Below are positions 32,739 to 42,559 of a DNA stretch of 64,000 nt, piece by piece. The notes under the pieces are model-generated. The model was not told the origin of the DNA and did not search any database. It saw only the letters and a list, made by a program, of their open reading frames with translations. Source of the DNA: Flavobacterium sp. MedPE-SWcel (GTDB lineage: Bacteria > Bacteroidota > Bacteroidia > Flavobacteriales > Flavobacteriaceae); NCBI GenBank assembly GCA_001874325.1, contig MPCW01000001.1, forward strand, positions 176,600 through 240,599. Reading direction: 5' to 3'. A program made the translations under genes and the position numbers. Numbering within the stretch: the stretch's first letter is position 1; each line of letters starts with the position of its first letter.

Positions 32739-32746
32739 CAAAAGTA
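32739..32746 (-). promoter_or_regulatory. -7 promoter element of the riboswitch-thioesterase unit
   Basis: TACTTTTG on the minus strand matches TAnnTTTG, just upstream of the riboswitch and 43 bp after the mutS stop, so the unit is probably transcribed separately from mutS. Confidence 0.55.
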
Positions 32747-32789
32747 GCGAATAATATAGCCTTTAACATCAATAATATTTAAAATTATA

Positions 32790-35396
32790 TTACTTCGTTA
32801 ACATTCGCTTTATTTCATTTAATTTCATCAGCGCCTCTACAGGAGTAAGTGTGTTAATGTCAATATTTACTATCTCTTCTTTAACCTCTTCTAACAAAGG
32901 ATCGTCAAGATTAAAAAAGCTCAACTGCAATTCATCTTCTTCTGATTTCTTTACATTTGCTAACGCCTCACTAGAATGATCTTTTTCTAGCTTTTTAAGT
33001 AGTTTTTGTGCTTTTTGCACCACCGTTTGTGGCATTCCTGCCATCTTGGCTACATGAATACCAAAACTGTGTGCAGAACCTCCTTTTACAAGTTTACGGA
33101 TAAACAACACGGTATCTTCAAGCTCTTTTACCGATACATTGTAGTTTTGTATACGATCAAAAACATCTTGCATTTCATTTAACTCATGGTAGTGTGTTGC
33201 AAATAATGTTTTTGGTTGTGAAGGATGTTGATGCAAAAATTCGGCTATTGCCCATGCTATAGAGATACCGTCGTAAGTACTTGTACCTCTACCTATTTCA
33301 TCAAGTAGTATCAAACTACGATCTGAAATATTATTCAATATACTTGCCGTTTCATTCATTTCGACCATAAATGTCGACTCACCCATCGAAATATTATCAG
33401 ATGCTCCTACCCTAGTAAATATTTTATCTACAGTACCCATACGCACGCTATCGGCAGGTACAAAACTACCCATTTGAGCTAAGAGTACTATTAGTGCTGT
33501 TTGCCTTAGTATTGCCGATTTACCCGACATATTAGGTCCTGTTATCATTATAATCTGCTGCGAAGTACGGTCTAAGTACACATTGTTTGTAATATATGGC
33601 GTACCTACAGGCAATTGTTTTTCTATTACAGGGTGACGTCCTTCTTTAATATCAAGTTCAAAACTATCGTCTATTTCTGGACATACATATTTATTTTCTA
33701 TAGCCAACTGTGCAAACGACATAAGGCAATCAACCTGTGCTACTAAACTAGCGTTAAGCTGTACCGGTTTTATATAAGTTGAAACCCAAGACACTAGTTG
33801 ATTAAAAAGTTGACTTTCTAACTGTTGTATTTTCTCTTCTGCTCCTAATATTTTAGCTTCATACTCTTTTAACTCCTCAGTTATATAACGCTCTGCATTT
33901 ACAAGTGTTTGCTTACGTATCCACTCTTCAGGAACTTTATCTTTATGGGTATTACGTACTTCTATATAATAACCGAACACATTATTAAAGGCTATTTTTA
34001 GCGAAGTAATACCTGTACGTTCTGCTTCTCTTTCTACTATTCCATCTAAAAACTCCTTACCCGAAGTCGATATAGTACGTAACTCATCAAGTTCAGCATG
34101 TACACCCGTAGCAATAGCATTTCCTTTACTTATAGCAACTGGTGCTTCTGGATTAAGCGTTGTTTTTATTTTTTCGCGTAATAAGTCACAACCATGTAAA
34201 CTATCTCCAATAGCTTTAAGCGATTCGTTATTACTCGCTAACGCAATACTTTTAATTGGGATTATAGCATCTAACGAGTTTTTAAGATTAACTACTTCTC
34301 GTGGCGATACTTTACCTGTAGCAATTTTAGAGATTAATCGTTCTAAATCGCTTATTTGTTTTACTTGATGTTGTATTTCTTGCAATACAGTGCCATCATC
34401 TTTAAGGCAAGATACTACTTCATGACGCGAACGTATTTTGTTTGCATCTTTAAGCGGCAAGGCTAACCAACGTTTTAAAAGCCTCCCTCCCATAGGAGAA
34501 AGTGTTTTATCTATAACATCAAGTAGCGTAACTGCATTAAGATTATTACTATTATACAGTTCTAAATTACGTATGGTAAATCGATCCATCCATACATAAG
34601 CATCCTCTGCTATACGTTGAATGGTCGTGATATGTTGTACTTTGTTATGCTGTGTTTCAGATAGGTAATACAATACTGCTCCTGATGCAATTATACCTTC
34701 TTGTAACTCCTCTACTCCAAAACCTTTTAATGAGTTGGTTTCAAAATGTGCTGTTAAACGCTCAGTTGCATAATCTTCTTTATAAACCCAATCTTCTAGA
34801 AAAAAGGTATGATAATCATCGCCAAAAGTATCTCGAAAAGCACTCTTCTCGTTTTTAGCAACCAATACCTCACTAGGACTAAAATTTTGTAATAATTTAT
34901 CTATATATTCCTCATTACCCTGTGCTGTAAGAAACTCTCCTGTTGAAACATCAAGAAAAGAAACTCCTAAGTTTTTACGCCCAAAATATACTGAGGCTAA
35001 GAAATTATTTGATTTTGACTGTAAAACCTCATCATTCATAGAAACTCCAGGAGTTACTAATTCAGTAACACCACGTTTCACGATGGTTTTTGTCATTTTA
35101 GGATCTTCAAGCTGATCGCATATTGCTACTCGAAGTCCTGCTTTTACAAGCTTTGGTAAATAAGTGTTCAACGAATGATGCGGAAAACCTGCTAATGCAG
35201 TTTCGGTTTCGCTACCTGCCCCTCGTTTAGTTAACACGATCCCTAATATCCCTGCGGCTCTTATAGCATCTTCTCCAAAAGTTTCATAAAAGTCACCTAC
35301 ACGAAACAACAAGCAAGCATCAGGATATTTTGCTTTTATACTGTTATACTGTTTCATTAATGGTGTTTCCTTCGCTTTTTTCTGTTTCGTTGCCAA
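32790..35396 (-). CDS. mutS: DNA mismatch repair protein MutS
   Basis: Recognises mismatches and small loops and starts repair with MutL. The 868-residue protein has the mismatch-binding domain with the Phe-x-Glu motif ([13 protein letters not shown]), connector, lever and clamp regions. The ATPase follows with Walker [14 protein letters not shown], then [10 protein letters not shown], Walker [17 protein letters not shown] and [12 protein letters not shown]. The C-terminal dimerisation tail is present. Length is normal for MutS1. The start [21 protein letters not shown] is the usual N-terminus in Bacteroidota. It is monocistronic. Confidence 0.98.
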   Translation of the reverse strand: MATKQKKAKETPLMKQYNSIKAKYPDACLLFRVGDFYETFGEDAIRAAGILGIVLTKRGAGSETETALAGFPHHSLNTYLPKLVKAGLRVAICDQLEDPKMTKTIVKRGVTELVTPGVSMNDEVLQSKSNNFLASVYFGRKNLGVSFLDVSTGEFLTAQGNEEYIDKLLQNFSPSEVLVAKNEKSAFRDTFGDDYHTFFLEDWVYKEDYATERLTAHFETNSLKGFGVEELQEGIIASGAVLYYLSETQHNKVQHITTIQRIAEDAYVWMDRFTIRNLELYNSNNLNAVTLLDVIDKTLSPMGGRLLKRWLALPLKDANKIRSRHEVVSCLKDDGTVLQEIQHQVKQISDLERLISKIATGKVSPREVVNLKNSLDAIIPIKSIALASNNESLKAIGDSLHGCDLLREKIKTTLNPEAPVAISKGNAIATGVHAELDELRTISTSGKEFLDGIVEREAERTGITSLKIAFNNVFGYYIEVRNTHKDKVPEEWIRKQTLVNAERYITEELKEYEAKILGAEEKIQQLESQLFNQLVSWVSTYIKPVQLNASLVAQVDCLMSFAQLAIENKYVCPEIDDSFELDIKEGRHPVIEKQLPVGTPYITNNVYLDRTSQQIIMITGPNMSGKSAILRQTALIVLLAQMGSFVPADSVRMGTVDKIFTRVGASDNISMGESTFMVEMNETASILNNISDRSLILLDEIGRGTSTYDGISIAWAIAEFLHQHPSQPKTLFATHYHELNEMQDVFDRIQNYNVSVKELEDTVLFIRKLVKGGSAHSFGIHVAKMAGMPQTVVQKAQKLLKKLEKDHSSEALANVKKSEEDELQLSFFNLDDPLLEEVKEEIVNIDINTLTPVEALMKLNEIKRMLTK

Positions 35397-35496
35397 TGGG
35401 ATGGATTTTAATTTCTAAAAGGCGAATTTAATCAAAATACCAAAAACTAAACAACGATGTTTGTAATTGGTGGATAAGTAAACCATATAGATTGTT

Positions 35497-35504
35497 TATT
35501 TTTG
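35497..35504 (+). promoter_or_regulatory. -7 promoter element of the TrmH-family gene
   Basis: TATTTTTG matches TAnnTTTG, 19 bp before the ATG at 35524. Confidence 0.55.
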
Positions 35505-35523
35505 CTCTTTATTAAATTTCATC

Positions 35524-36063
35524 ATGAGAAAATTAGAAAATAGCGAGCTAGACCGAAAGAGTGTAGATGATTTTAAAAAAGCTGAGAAAACACCTCTTAT
35601 AATTATATTAGACAATATTAGAAGCCTGCATAACATAGGCTCTGTATTCCGTACATCTGACGCTTTTCTGGTAGAAAAAATATACCTATGTGGTATTACG
35701 GCTACTCCTCCTAACAAAGAAATTCATAAAACAGCGCTTGGTGCTACCGATACTGTTGCATGGGAACACAACAAGGATGTACTAGAAGTAATTACTTCTT
35801 TACAAAAAGATGATGTTGATGTATGGGCAGTAGAACAAGTAGAGAACTCTGTATTATTAAATGATTTCACCCCTAAAAAAGATAAAAAATTAGCTATCGT
35901 TTTTGGTAACGAAGTTAAAGGTGTATCGCAAAAAGCAATAGAACTGTGTAATGGTAGTATAGAGATACCTCAACTAGGCACTAAGCATTCTCTCAATATT
36001 TCAGTTAGTGCAGGTATTGTAGTATGGGATATTTTTCAGAAAAACCATATTACAAACAACTAG
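35524..36063 (+). CDS. SPOUT-class (TrmH/SpoU family) RNA 2'-O-methyltransferase
   Basis: A 179-residue SPOUT methyltransferase that probably 2'-O-methylates tRNA or rRNA. The three SpoU motifs are in place: motif 1 DNIRSLHNIGSVFRTSDAF with the catalytic Arg, motif 2 LAIVFGNEVKGVSQ, and motif 3 IPQLGTKHSLNISVSAGIVVWDI. No N-terminal substrate-recognition L30e-like domain is present, so it is a minimal form. The target base cannot be fixed from sequence; TrmH-type G18 methylation is one option. Its stop is one base away from the convergent HAD gene stop. Confidence 0.92.
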   Translation: MRKLENSELDRKSVDDFKKAEKTPLIIILDNIRSLHNIGSVFRTSDAFLVEKIYLCGITATPPNKEIHKTALGATDTVAWEHNKDVLEVITSLQKDDVDVWAVEQVENSVLLNDFTPKKDKKLAIVFGNEVKGVSQKAIELCNGSIEIPQLGTKHSLNISVSAGIVVWDIFQKNHITNN

Positions 36064-36064
36064 T

Positions 36065-36697
36065 TTACCTTATTTGCTTTATTAAATTCAATAATTCTTT
36101 TAGAGTATCTACCTTATAGGTAGGCTCTAATTTATCTATAGCAGTATAACTATCATATCCCCAGCTTACCCAAGCTATGGGGATATTACATTTTTGACAA
36201 GCTTCTATATCACGAGCTTCATCTCCTACATACAACACCTCTTCTGGATGTAGTTTTTTAGTTTTTAGCACTTTTTTAAGCAATACATCTTTACCAAAAA
36301 CTTTACTAGAAGTATAGATTTCTGGCACAGATAATTGTTGTTCTTTAAAAAATGTTTCAATATTTTTCTTAGCGTTCGTCGAAACTATACAATAAGAACA
36401 CCCATCTTTATTAAGAGAAGATAAGAGTTCTTTAACCTCTTCATTAAACTCTAATAAAGATATCTTACTATATACCCCTTTAATAAGTCTATTTGCTATA
36501 AATGGTATTCTGTAAAGTGATATTCCTAGATACTCACAACGTTCTTTTATAGTAACATTACGCAAGTAGTCTACAATATCAGCAGTCAGTAATTTATATC
36601 CTTTTTGCTCTGCTAACTCATTATATAATTGAATCAAAATGGATTTAGAGTCAACCAATGTCCCATCAAAATCGAATAGTATCAATTTCGTTTTCAT
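36065..36697 (-). CDS. HAD-superfamily hydrolase (phosphoglycolate phosphatase-like)
   Basis: A 210-residue haloacid dehalogenase-type phosphatase. Motif I LFDFDGTLVDS holds the nucleophilic Asp, motif II CIVSTNAKK the Thr/Ser, and motif III/IV is EVLYVGDEARDIEAC. The cap is a helical C1 insert between motifs I and II, as in phosphoglycolate phosphatases and related enzymes. Substrate unknown. It lies 8 bp downstream of the folK-dNK gene on the same strand and is likely co-transcribed with it, so nucleotide or folate-related phosphates are conceivable substrates. Confidence 0.88.
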   Translation of the reverse strand: MKTKLILFDFDGTLVDSKSILIQLYNELAEQKGYKLLTADIVDYLRNVTIKERCEYLGISLYRIPFIANRLIKGVYSKISLLEFNEEVKELLSSLNKDGCSYCIVSTNAKKNIETFFKEQQLSVPEIYTSSKVFGKDVLLKKVLKTKKLHPEEVLYVGDEARDIEACQKCNIPIAWVSWGYDSYTAIDKLEPTYKVDTLKELLNLIKQIR

Positions 36698-36705
36698 GGT
36701 TATTA

Positions 36706-37839
36706 TTATTTTAACTTAGCCTGTATTTGATCTAAAATCCAGATATAATCCTGCTGATTCTGTACAAAATCTCTTTCAGACACATCGATCACCAGTACAT
36801 TTAAATCTGATTGAGCATTAATGTAGTCCAAATACCCCTTATTTATTTTTTCAAGATATTCTGATTTTATATCTTGTTCATAATCACGACCACGTTGTTT
36901 TATATGCTTTAATAATCTATCCGTATTCTGATATAAATACACATATAAATCGGGTTTAGGCATCTCTTTATATATAATATCAAACAACTTTCTGTACAGC
37001 TTATACTCATCCTCGTTAAGAGTAACTTTAGAGAATATAAGTGACTTAAAAATATGATAATCTGCGACTATAAAATCTCGGAATAAATCAAATTGTGCTA
37101 AATCATCTGAAAGTTGATGGTAACGATCAGCCAAAAATGCCATCTCTAACGAAAATGCATATCGATTCTGATCTTTATAAAACTTGGGTAAAAAAGGATT
37201 ATCCGCAAAACGTTCTAATACTAACTTTGCATTAAAATCTTCTGATATTTTACCTGACAGTGTTGTTTTACCTGCTCCAATATTCCCTTCTATAGCAACA
37301 TAATTAAAGTGCTCTAAATTATAATTACTTAAAGGTAAATCTAATGATGTTACTTTTGTACAAGAACCATCATCTGAAGAAATAGCAATAAGATCATTAA
37401 TGTTTTTTTGTAGCACAGGGTGTTCCCACGTTGGCACTATATCACGTAACGGGTATAATACAAAATTTCTTTCTTGCATTCTTGGGTGTGGCACCTGCAA
37501 TACATCTGTATCAACAACCTCATCATTAAATGCTATAATATCTATATCTATAATACGCGCCTGATATCCTTCTACCTCATTTCTTACTCTACCTGCTACC
37601 TGTTCTGCCGACAATAATGTTTCAAGTAATACTTGTGGTGATTTATGAGTATGCACTAAAATAGCACAATTATAAAAATCATCGCTCTCAAACCCCCAAG
37701 CAGGAGTTTCATAAATAGCCGAAACAGCCACCACAGTAGCTATATGAGTATGAATATAGTCTATACATAAGGTTATATGCTGCTGCCTATCACCTTGATT
37801 ACTACCTATAGATAAAATTGCTTGGTTTTGAAACTTCAT
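36706..37839 (-). CDS. folK: fusion of HPPK (folK) and deoxynucleoside kinase
   Basis: A 377-residue two-domain protein. Residues 1 to about 150 form 6-hydroxymethyl-7,8-dihydropterin pyrophosphokinase of folate synthesis: SIGSNQGDRQQHI at the start, then ETPAWGFESDDFYN, and the family signature ARIIDIDIIAFND, with the HPRMQERNFVLYPL segment after it. From about residue 165 there is a deoxynucleoside kinase: P-loop IEGNIGAGKTTL, the ADRYHQL segment, and the LID-like KQRGRDYEQDI. The fusion is recurrent in Flavobacteriia. It links folate synthesis with nucleotide salvage, both of which feed dTMP and DNA precursor supply. The HAD gene follows after 8 bp. Confidence 0.93.
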   Translation of the reverse strand: MKFQNQAILSIGSNQGDRQQHITLCIDYIHTHIATVVAVSAIYETPAWGFESDDFYNCAILVHTHKSPQVLLETLLSAEQVAGRVRNEVEGYQARIIDIDIIAFNDEVVDTDVLQVPHPRMQERNFVLYPLRDIVPTWEHPVLQKNINDLIAISSDDGSCTKVTSLDLPLSNYNLEHFNYVAIEGNIGAGKTTLSGKISEDFNAKLVLERFADNPFLPKFYKDQNRYAFSLEMAFLADRYHQLSDDLAQFDLFRDFIVADYHIFKSLIFSKVTLNEDEYKLYRKLFDIIYKEMPKPDLYVYLYQNTDRLLKHIKQRGRDYEQDIKSEYLEKINKGYLDYINAQSDLNVLVIDVSERDFVQNQQDYIWILDQIQAKLK

Positions 37840-37945
37840 AAGGAATGCAAAGTAAATAAAACAATTTTAAAGCGCTATGATATATTTAACACACTTATAA
37901 ATTTTTAATGACTTATTAAACAGCTCATCAATGTAACATAATCTG

Positions 37946-37953
37946 TATTTTTG
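37946..37953 (+). promoter_or_regulatory. -7 promoter element of sppA
   Basis: TATTTTTG matches TAnnTTTG, 32 bp before the ATG. Confidence 0.55.
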
Positions 37954-37985
37954 CGTCCTATTAAAAAAATCAAATAAATTTCTAT

Positions 37986-39758
37986 ATGCGCTTTCTTAAA
38001 AATGTATTAGCCACAATAGTAGGACTATTCTTGTTCTGCCTTTTATTCTTCTTTGTTATTGTTATTATTGGGGTTGCCGCAGGTAGCAGCAATACTGACG
38101 TAGTTACCGTAGAAGAAAATTCTGTAATAGAGTTAGATCTTAGTAAAGTAGGTAGCGATTATGCTGGTACTTTCCATAGTGATGAGTTTGCATTCTTAAA
38201 TTCAGAACCAAAAGAAGGTCTTACTGATGTATTAAATGCAATTGATGCTGCACAAAGTGATGACAAAATTAAAGGTATCACGATAACTAACAATACAACT
38301 TTATTAGGTATGGCTCAAAATAAAGCACTACGTGACAAACTTAAAGAGTTTAAAAAATCAGGGAAATTTATAGTTTCTTATTCTGACACTTATAGCCAAA
38401 CAGACTACTACCTTAACTCGGTAGCAGATACCTTATACCTTAACCCTGTAGGAGAATTAGACTTTAAAGGGCTTTCATCTGAAGTAATGTTCTACAAAGA
38501 CTTACAAGAGAAAACAGGTATTAAAATGGAGGTTATTCGTCACGGGAAGTTTAAAGCTGCTGTAGAGCCATTTCTTAGTAATGAAATGAGCCCTGCAAAC
38601 AGAGAACAAATAAGCACATTGTTAGGTTCTATATGGAGTACTGTTTCTACAGATATTGCTGAGAGCCGTAACCTACCTTTAGACAGTATTAATAGCATAG
38701 CAACAAGACTTGGCGCTCGTACACCTAGTATGGCTAAAGCTAGTAAACTTATTGATAAAATTGGTTACATCGATCAATATGAAGATGGCATACGTCATGC
38801 ACTAAACTTAAATAAAGACGAAGAAATAAACACTGTAAGTATATTAGACTATATCCCAACGGGTGAGTTAAACGATATTATGGCACTTACCGAAGATAAA
38901 ATTGCGGTTATATATGCTCAAGGTGAAATTAAAGGAGGAAAAGGTACTTTAACTAGTATTGGAGAAATAGCAATACGCGATGCCTTAAAAGCAGCAATAG
39001 AAGATGAAAATGTAAAATCGATAGTATTACGTGTAAACTCACCAGGAGGAAGCGCTCTTGCATCTGAACTAATGTGGAGAGATATCGAACTTGCTAAAAA
39101 AGAAAAACCAGTAGTAGTATCTATGGGTAACTATGCAGCATCTGGTGGTTATTATATTTCTTGTAATGCTGATAGAATTTTTACAGAACCTACTACAATA
39201 ACAGGATCTATTGGCGTATTTGGTGTACTACCTAACTTCACACAATTATCTGAAAATGTTGGTATACATACTGAACAAGTAAACACACATGAAAATGCTG
39301 CTGGTTATAGTGTATTTACTCCTCTAAAAGAAAACACTAGAGCAATTATACAAGAGGGTGTAGAAAGTGTTTATGATACTTTTATTACTCGTGTAGCCGA
39401 AGGTAGAAAAATGACAAAAGAACAAGTTGATGCTTTAGGTCAAGGTCGTGTATGGTCTGGTACTGATGCTGTAAAAAATGGCCTTGCCGATGAAATAGGT
39501 GGTCTTGACGACGCTATTGCTTATGCTGCAAAACTTGGAGAAACTGAAGAATATTCTACAGAAAACTTCCCTAAGTTTGAGCGTAACCTTGAAGACTTTT
39601 TTTCAGATGCATCAGGCTTACCATTTTTACAAAGTAAAGAGGATTTTATTAAAGAAGAAGTAGGCGAAGAAAACTACCGTGTCATAGAACGTTTTAGACG
39701 CGTTAGTCAATTAAAAGGTACACAAGTTATACTACCTTATGAAATAACGATACGATAA
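37986..39758 (+). CDS. sppA: signal peptide peptidase SppA, 67K type
   Basis: Membrane-anchored serine protease that degrades cleaved signal peptides. The 590 residues match the long two-domain form. An N-terminal membrane helix (VLATIVGLFLFCLLFFFVIVIIGVA) precedes two crotonase-like repeats. The catalytic Lys190 lies in HGKFKAAVEPF and the nucleophile Ser356 in VNSPGGSALASEL, in the Lys-Ser dyad arrangement of the family. YAASGGYYISC and TGSIGVFG follow. It has its own promoter element; the AsmA-like gene starts 64 bp later on the same strand. Confidence 0.95.
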   Translation: MRFLKNVLATIVGLFLFCLLFFFVIVIIGVAAGSSNTDVVTVEENSVIELDLSKVGSDYAGTFHSDEFAFLNSEPKEGLTDVLNAIDAAQSDDKIKGITITNNTTLLGMAQNKALRDKLKEFKKSGKFIVSYSDTYSQTDYYLNSVADTLYLNPVGELDFKGLSSEVMFYKDLQEKTGIKMEVIRHGKFKAAVEPFLSNEMSPANREQISTLLGSIWSTVSTDIAESRNLPLDSINSIATRLGARTPSMAKASKLIDKIGYIDQYEDGIRHALNLNKDEEINTVSILDYIPTGELNDIMALTEDKIAVIYAQGEIKGGKGTLTSIGEIAIRDALKAAIEDENVKSIVLRVNSPGGSALASELMWRDIELAKKEKPVVVSMGNYAASGGYYISCNADRIFTEPTTITGSIGVFGVLPNFTQLSENVGIHTEQVNTHENAAGYSVFTPLKENTRAIIQEGVESVYDTFITRVAEGRKMTKEQVDALGQGRVWSGTDAVKNGLADEIGGLDDAIAYAAKLGETEEYSTENFPKFERNLEDFFSDASGLPFLQSKEDFIKEEVGEENYRVIERFRRVSQLKGTQVILPYEITIR

Positions 39759-39822
39759 TTTGCGTTGTTGTTTTTTTAACTTTCTTTGTACTCTGTATTC
39801 TTATAGTAAAACCGATTAAACT

Positions 39823-42483
39823 ATGGTCAAAAAGATTTTAAAATGGACTGGTATCACATTACTAGTACTTATTATTGTATTAGTAGCAGCTCCATTTTTA
39901 TTTAAAGACAAAATAAAAGCAATGGTTACCGAAACCATTAATGAACAAGTAGATGCTACAGTAGCATTTGAAGACATTAACTTAAGTTTCTTTAGCGACT
40001 TCCCACAGGCAAGTGTATCTATAGAAAAACTAAGTGTTGTTAACAAAGCTCCGTTTGAAGGAGATACACTTGTATATATGGGTGAAATCAACCTAAGCAT
40101 GGCAATGACTGAGCTATTTAATGGTGATGATGAGCCTATGAGCATAAAAACACTATCTACTAAAGATGGTGTAGTAAACATTATATTCAATCAAGAAGGT
40201 GTTGGTAATTTTGATATCGCCGTTAAAGGTGATGAAGGAGAAACCGAAGAAGTTGTTGCCGAAGAGGAAGAAGAAAGCAAACCTTTTGCACTTAACATGC
40301 AAGACTATAAGGTTGAAAATTTACGCTTCCGTTATTTTGATGAAAAGTCTAAAATAAACATGGTTATAGATAGTCTATACCATGAAGGTCACGGTAACTT
40401 CGAGCAAAGTCAACTAGATCTTGATACTAAAACATCGGCAAAGTTTACGCTAGATATGGATAAAACCAACTATATGCGTAATGTTGTTTTAAAACTTGAT
40501 GCCGTTTTAGGGCTTGACTTAGAAAACAGTGTTTACACTTTTAAAGAAAATAAGGCACTTATAAACCAACTTCCACTAGAGTTTGATGGTAGCGTTGCGA
40601 TGTTAGAAGAAGGACAAAAAATGGATTTAACATTTAAAACTCCTACATCTTCATTTAAAAGCTTTTTAGGGTTAATACCAGAAGCATATTCTGGAAGTTT
40701 AGATAATGTAAAAACAGAAGGTAACTTCTCTGTAGACGGAAAAGTAAATGGTATATATAACGATACCACTATCCCTAAGTTTAACATTGCTATAGCTGCA
40801 AACAATGCTTCGTTTAAATTCCCTGATTTACCAAAAGGAATACAAAACATTGTTATAGATACCGAGATAGGTAACAAAACAGGAGTACTTAATGATACCT
40901 ATGTAAACCTAGATCAACTTTCATTTAAAATAGATCAAGATATCTTTAATGCTAAAGCTAGTGTGCGCAATGTAATTGAAAATGCTCTTGTAGATGCTAA
41001 CCTTAACGGGACTATTAATTTAGGAAACTTAGGGCAGGCTTATCCTATAGATCTAGATGTACCATTAGAAGGTATATTAAAAGCTGATGTATCAACTAAG
41101 TTTGATATGAAAGCTGTAGAAAATAGCGAGTATGACAAAATAGATAATCGTGGAGATATTAGCCTTTCAGGATTTACATACTCTGGTGATGGAGTACCAC
41201 ACCCAATGAAAATAAATGAAGCTAGTGTACAATTCAACCCTAGTAATATCAGCCTAAGTAAATTTAGTGCTGCAACAGGTGAATCGGATATTGATGTAAA
41301 TGGTAAGCTAGACAACCTTTATGGATTCTTATTTAAAGACCAAGTACTTAAAGGTAACTTTAGCATGAACTCTAACAAACTGTTAGTTTCTGATTTTATG
41401 GCTCCAGAGGCTGTTGCTGAAAAAAGTAAAGAAACTGATACTGAAGAAAAAACAGAGGAAGAAATTTCAGAAACTAAACCTGCTACCGAAACACCATCTG
41501 AAGCTATTAAAATACCTGCTTTCTTAGATTGTACAATTACTGCAAAAGCAAACACAGTAGTATATGACAACCTAAACATGAAAAATGTATCAGGTAAGCT
41601 GATTATTAAAGATGAGACTGTAACACTTCAGAATCTTAAATCTCATCTATTTGAAGGAACAATTATAGCAAACGGAACAGTGTCTACTAAAACTGACATT
41701 CCTACTTTTGCTATGGGACTTGATTTAAACAAAGTAGATATACCACAAACATTTACACAGCTAGAAATGTTAAAGAAAATAGCACCTATAGCTAGTGTTA
41801 TTACTGGTAAACTTACTACTGATATTAATGTTTCGGGTAACCTTGACAGTAAAGAAATGACTCCTGATTTAAATAGCCTTACAGGTAATCTTGATGGACA
41901 GTTATTACAAACGGCTGTTAAAGCAGAAAACTCTAAGTTGTTAAGTACATTAAGTCAAAACGTGAAGTTTATCGACATGAACAAACTTAAGCTAGATGAC
42001 TTAAAGGCTCACCTTACTTTTGATAATGGGAAAGTAAATATCAAACCTATAAACTTAAACTACGAGGACATTCCTATACAAATAGGTGGTCAACATGGTT
42101 TTGATCAGAGTATGAACTATGATGTAAAGTTTGATGTGCCTGCCAAGTATTTAGGAAGCGAAGTAAGTAAGTTATTAGGCTCTAGCGCCGATGCTAAAAA
42201 CACAACAGTTCCTGTTAATGCAGTACTTACTGGTAACTTTAGTAACCCAAAAGTAAGTACCGATTTATCTAGTGCAATTACAAGTCTTACAAAACAGCTA
42301 ATCGAGCAACAAAAAGACAAACTAATTGGTAAAGGAACTGAAAAACTAAAAGACCTAATAGGTATTGGTGGTAGTAAAGATGATGATTCTGATAGTACTG
42401 ATACTCCTAAAGAAGAAAAAATAGAAGATAAAGCCAAAAGCATTATAGGTGGATTCTTAGGAGGAAGAAAGAAAAAAGAATAG
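39823..42483 (+). CDS. AsmA family protein
   Basis: An 886-residue envelope protein. An N-terminal membrane helix (ILKWTGITLLVLIIVLVAAPFLF) is followed by the AsmA N-terminal block INEQVDATVAFEDINLSFFSDFPQASVSIEKLSV. The body is an extended beta-rich repeat, as in the chorein-like bridge proteins AsmA, TamB and YhdP. An acidic linker lies near residues 140-155, a second acidic stretch at about 535-560 (EKTEEEISETKP), and the charged C-terminus follows AsmA_2-like segments (KIAPIASVITGKLTTDINVSGNL). A role in lipid transport or outer-membrane homeostasis is inferred from the family. It ends at a strong terminator. Confidence 0.9.
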   Translation: MVKKILKWTGITLLVLIIVLVAAPFLFKDKIKAMVTETINEQVDATVAFEDINLSFFSDFPQASVSIEKLSVVNKAPFEGDTLVYMGEINLSMAMTELFNGDDEPMSIKTLSTKDGVVNIIFNQEGVGNFDIAVKGDEGETEEVVAEEEEESKPFALNMQDYKVENLRFRYFDEKSKINMVIDSLYHEGHGNFEQSQLDLDTKTSAKFTLDMDKTNYMRNVVLKLDAVLGLDLENSVYTFKENKALINQLPLEFDGSVAMLEEGQKMDLTFKTPTSSFKSFLGLIPEAYSGSLDNVKTEGNFSVDGKVNGIYNDTTIPKFNIAIAANNASFKFPDLPKGIQNIVIDTEIGNKTGVLNDTYVNLDQLSFKIDQDIFNAKASVRNVIENALVDANLNGTINLGNLGQAYPIDLDVPLEGILKADVSTKFDMKAVENSEYDKIDNRGDISLSGFTYSGDGVPHPMKINEASVQFNPSNISLSKFSAATGESDIDVNGKLDNLYGFLFKDQVLKGNFSMNSNKLLVSDFMAPEAVAEKSKETDTEEKTEEEISETKPATETPSEAIKIPAFLDCTITAKANTVVYDNLNMKNVSGKLIIKDETVTLQNLKSHLFEGTIIANGTVSTKTDIPTFAMGLDLNKVDIPQTFTQLEMLKKIAPIASVITGKLTTDINVSGNLDSKEMTPDLNSLTGNLDGQLLQTAVKAENSKLLSTLSQNVKFIDMNKLKLDDLKAHLTFDNGKVNIKPINLNYEDIPIQIGGQHGFDQSMNYDVKFDVPAKYLGSEVSKLLGSSADAKNTTVPVNAVLTGNFSNPKVSTDLSSAITSLTKQLIEQQKDKLIGKGTEKLKDLIGIGGSKDDDSDSTDTPKEEKIEDKAKSIIGGFLGGRKKKE

Positions 42484-42504
42484 TCTTCTTCTCAACTCCA
42501 TAAT

Positions 42505-42537
42505 AAAAAAAGCCCTGTATAATACAGGGCTTTTTTT
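42505..42537. terminator. bidirectional terminator between the AsmA and DUF2797 genes
   Basis: AAAAAAAGCCCTGTAT pairs with ATACAGGGCTTTTTTT around a single A, between convergent genes. Confidence 0.9.
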
Positions 42538-42559
42538 ATTATGATAAACAAATTATAAA

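Noticed and set aside
40533..42443. Several 80-110 codon minus-strand frames inside the AsmA-like gene
   Set aside because: All are antisense to one long conserved coding sequence and have no family match, promoter or spacing of real genes.
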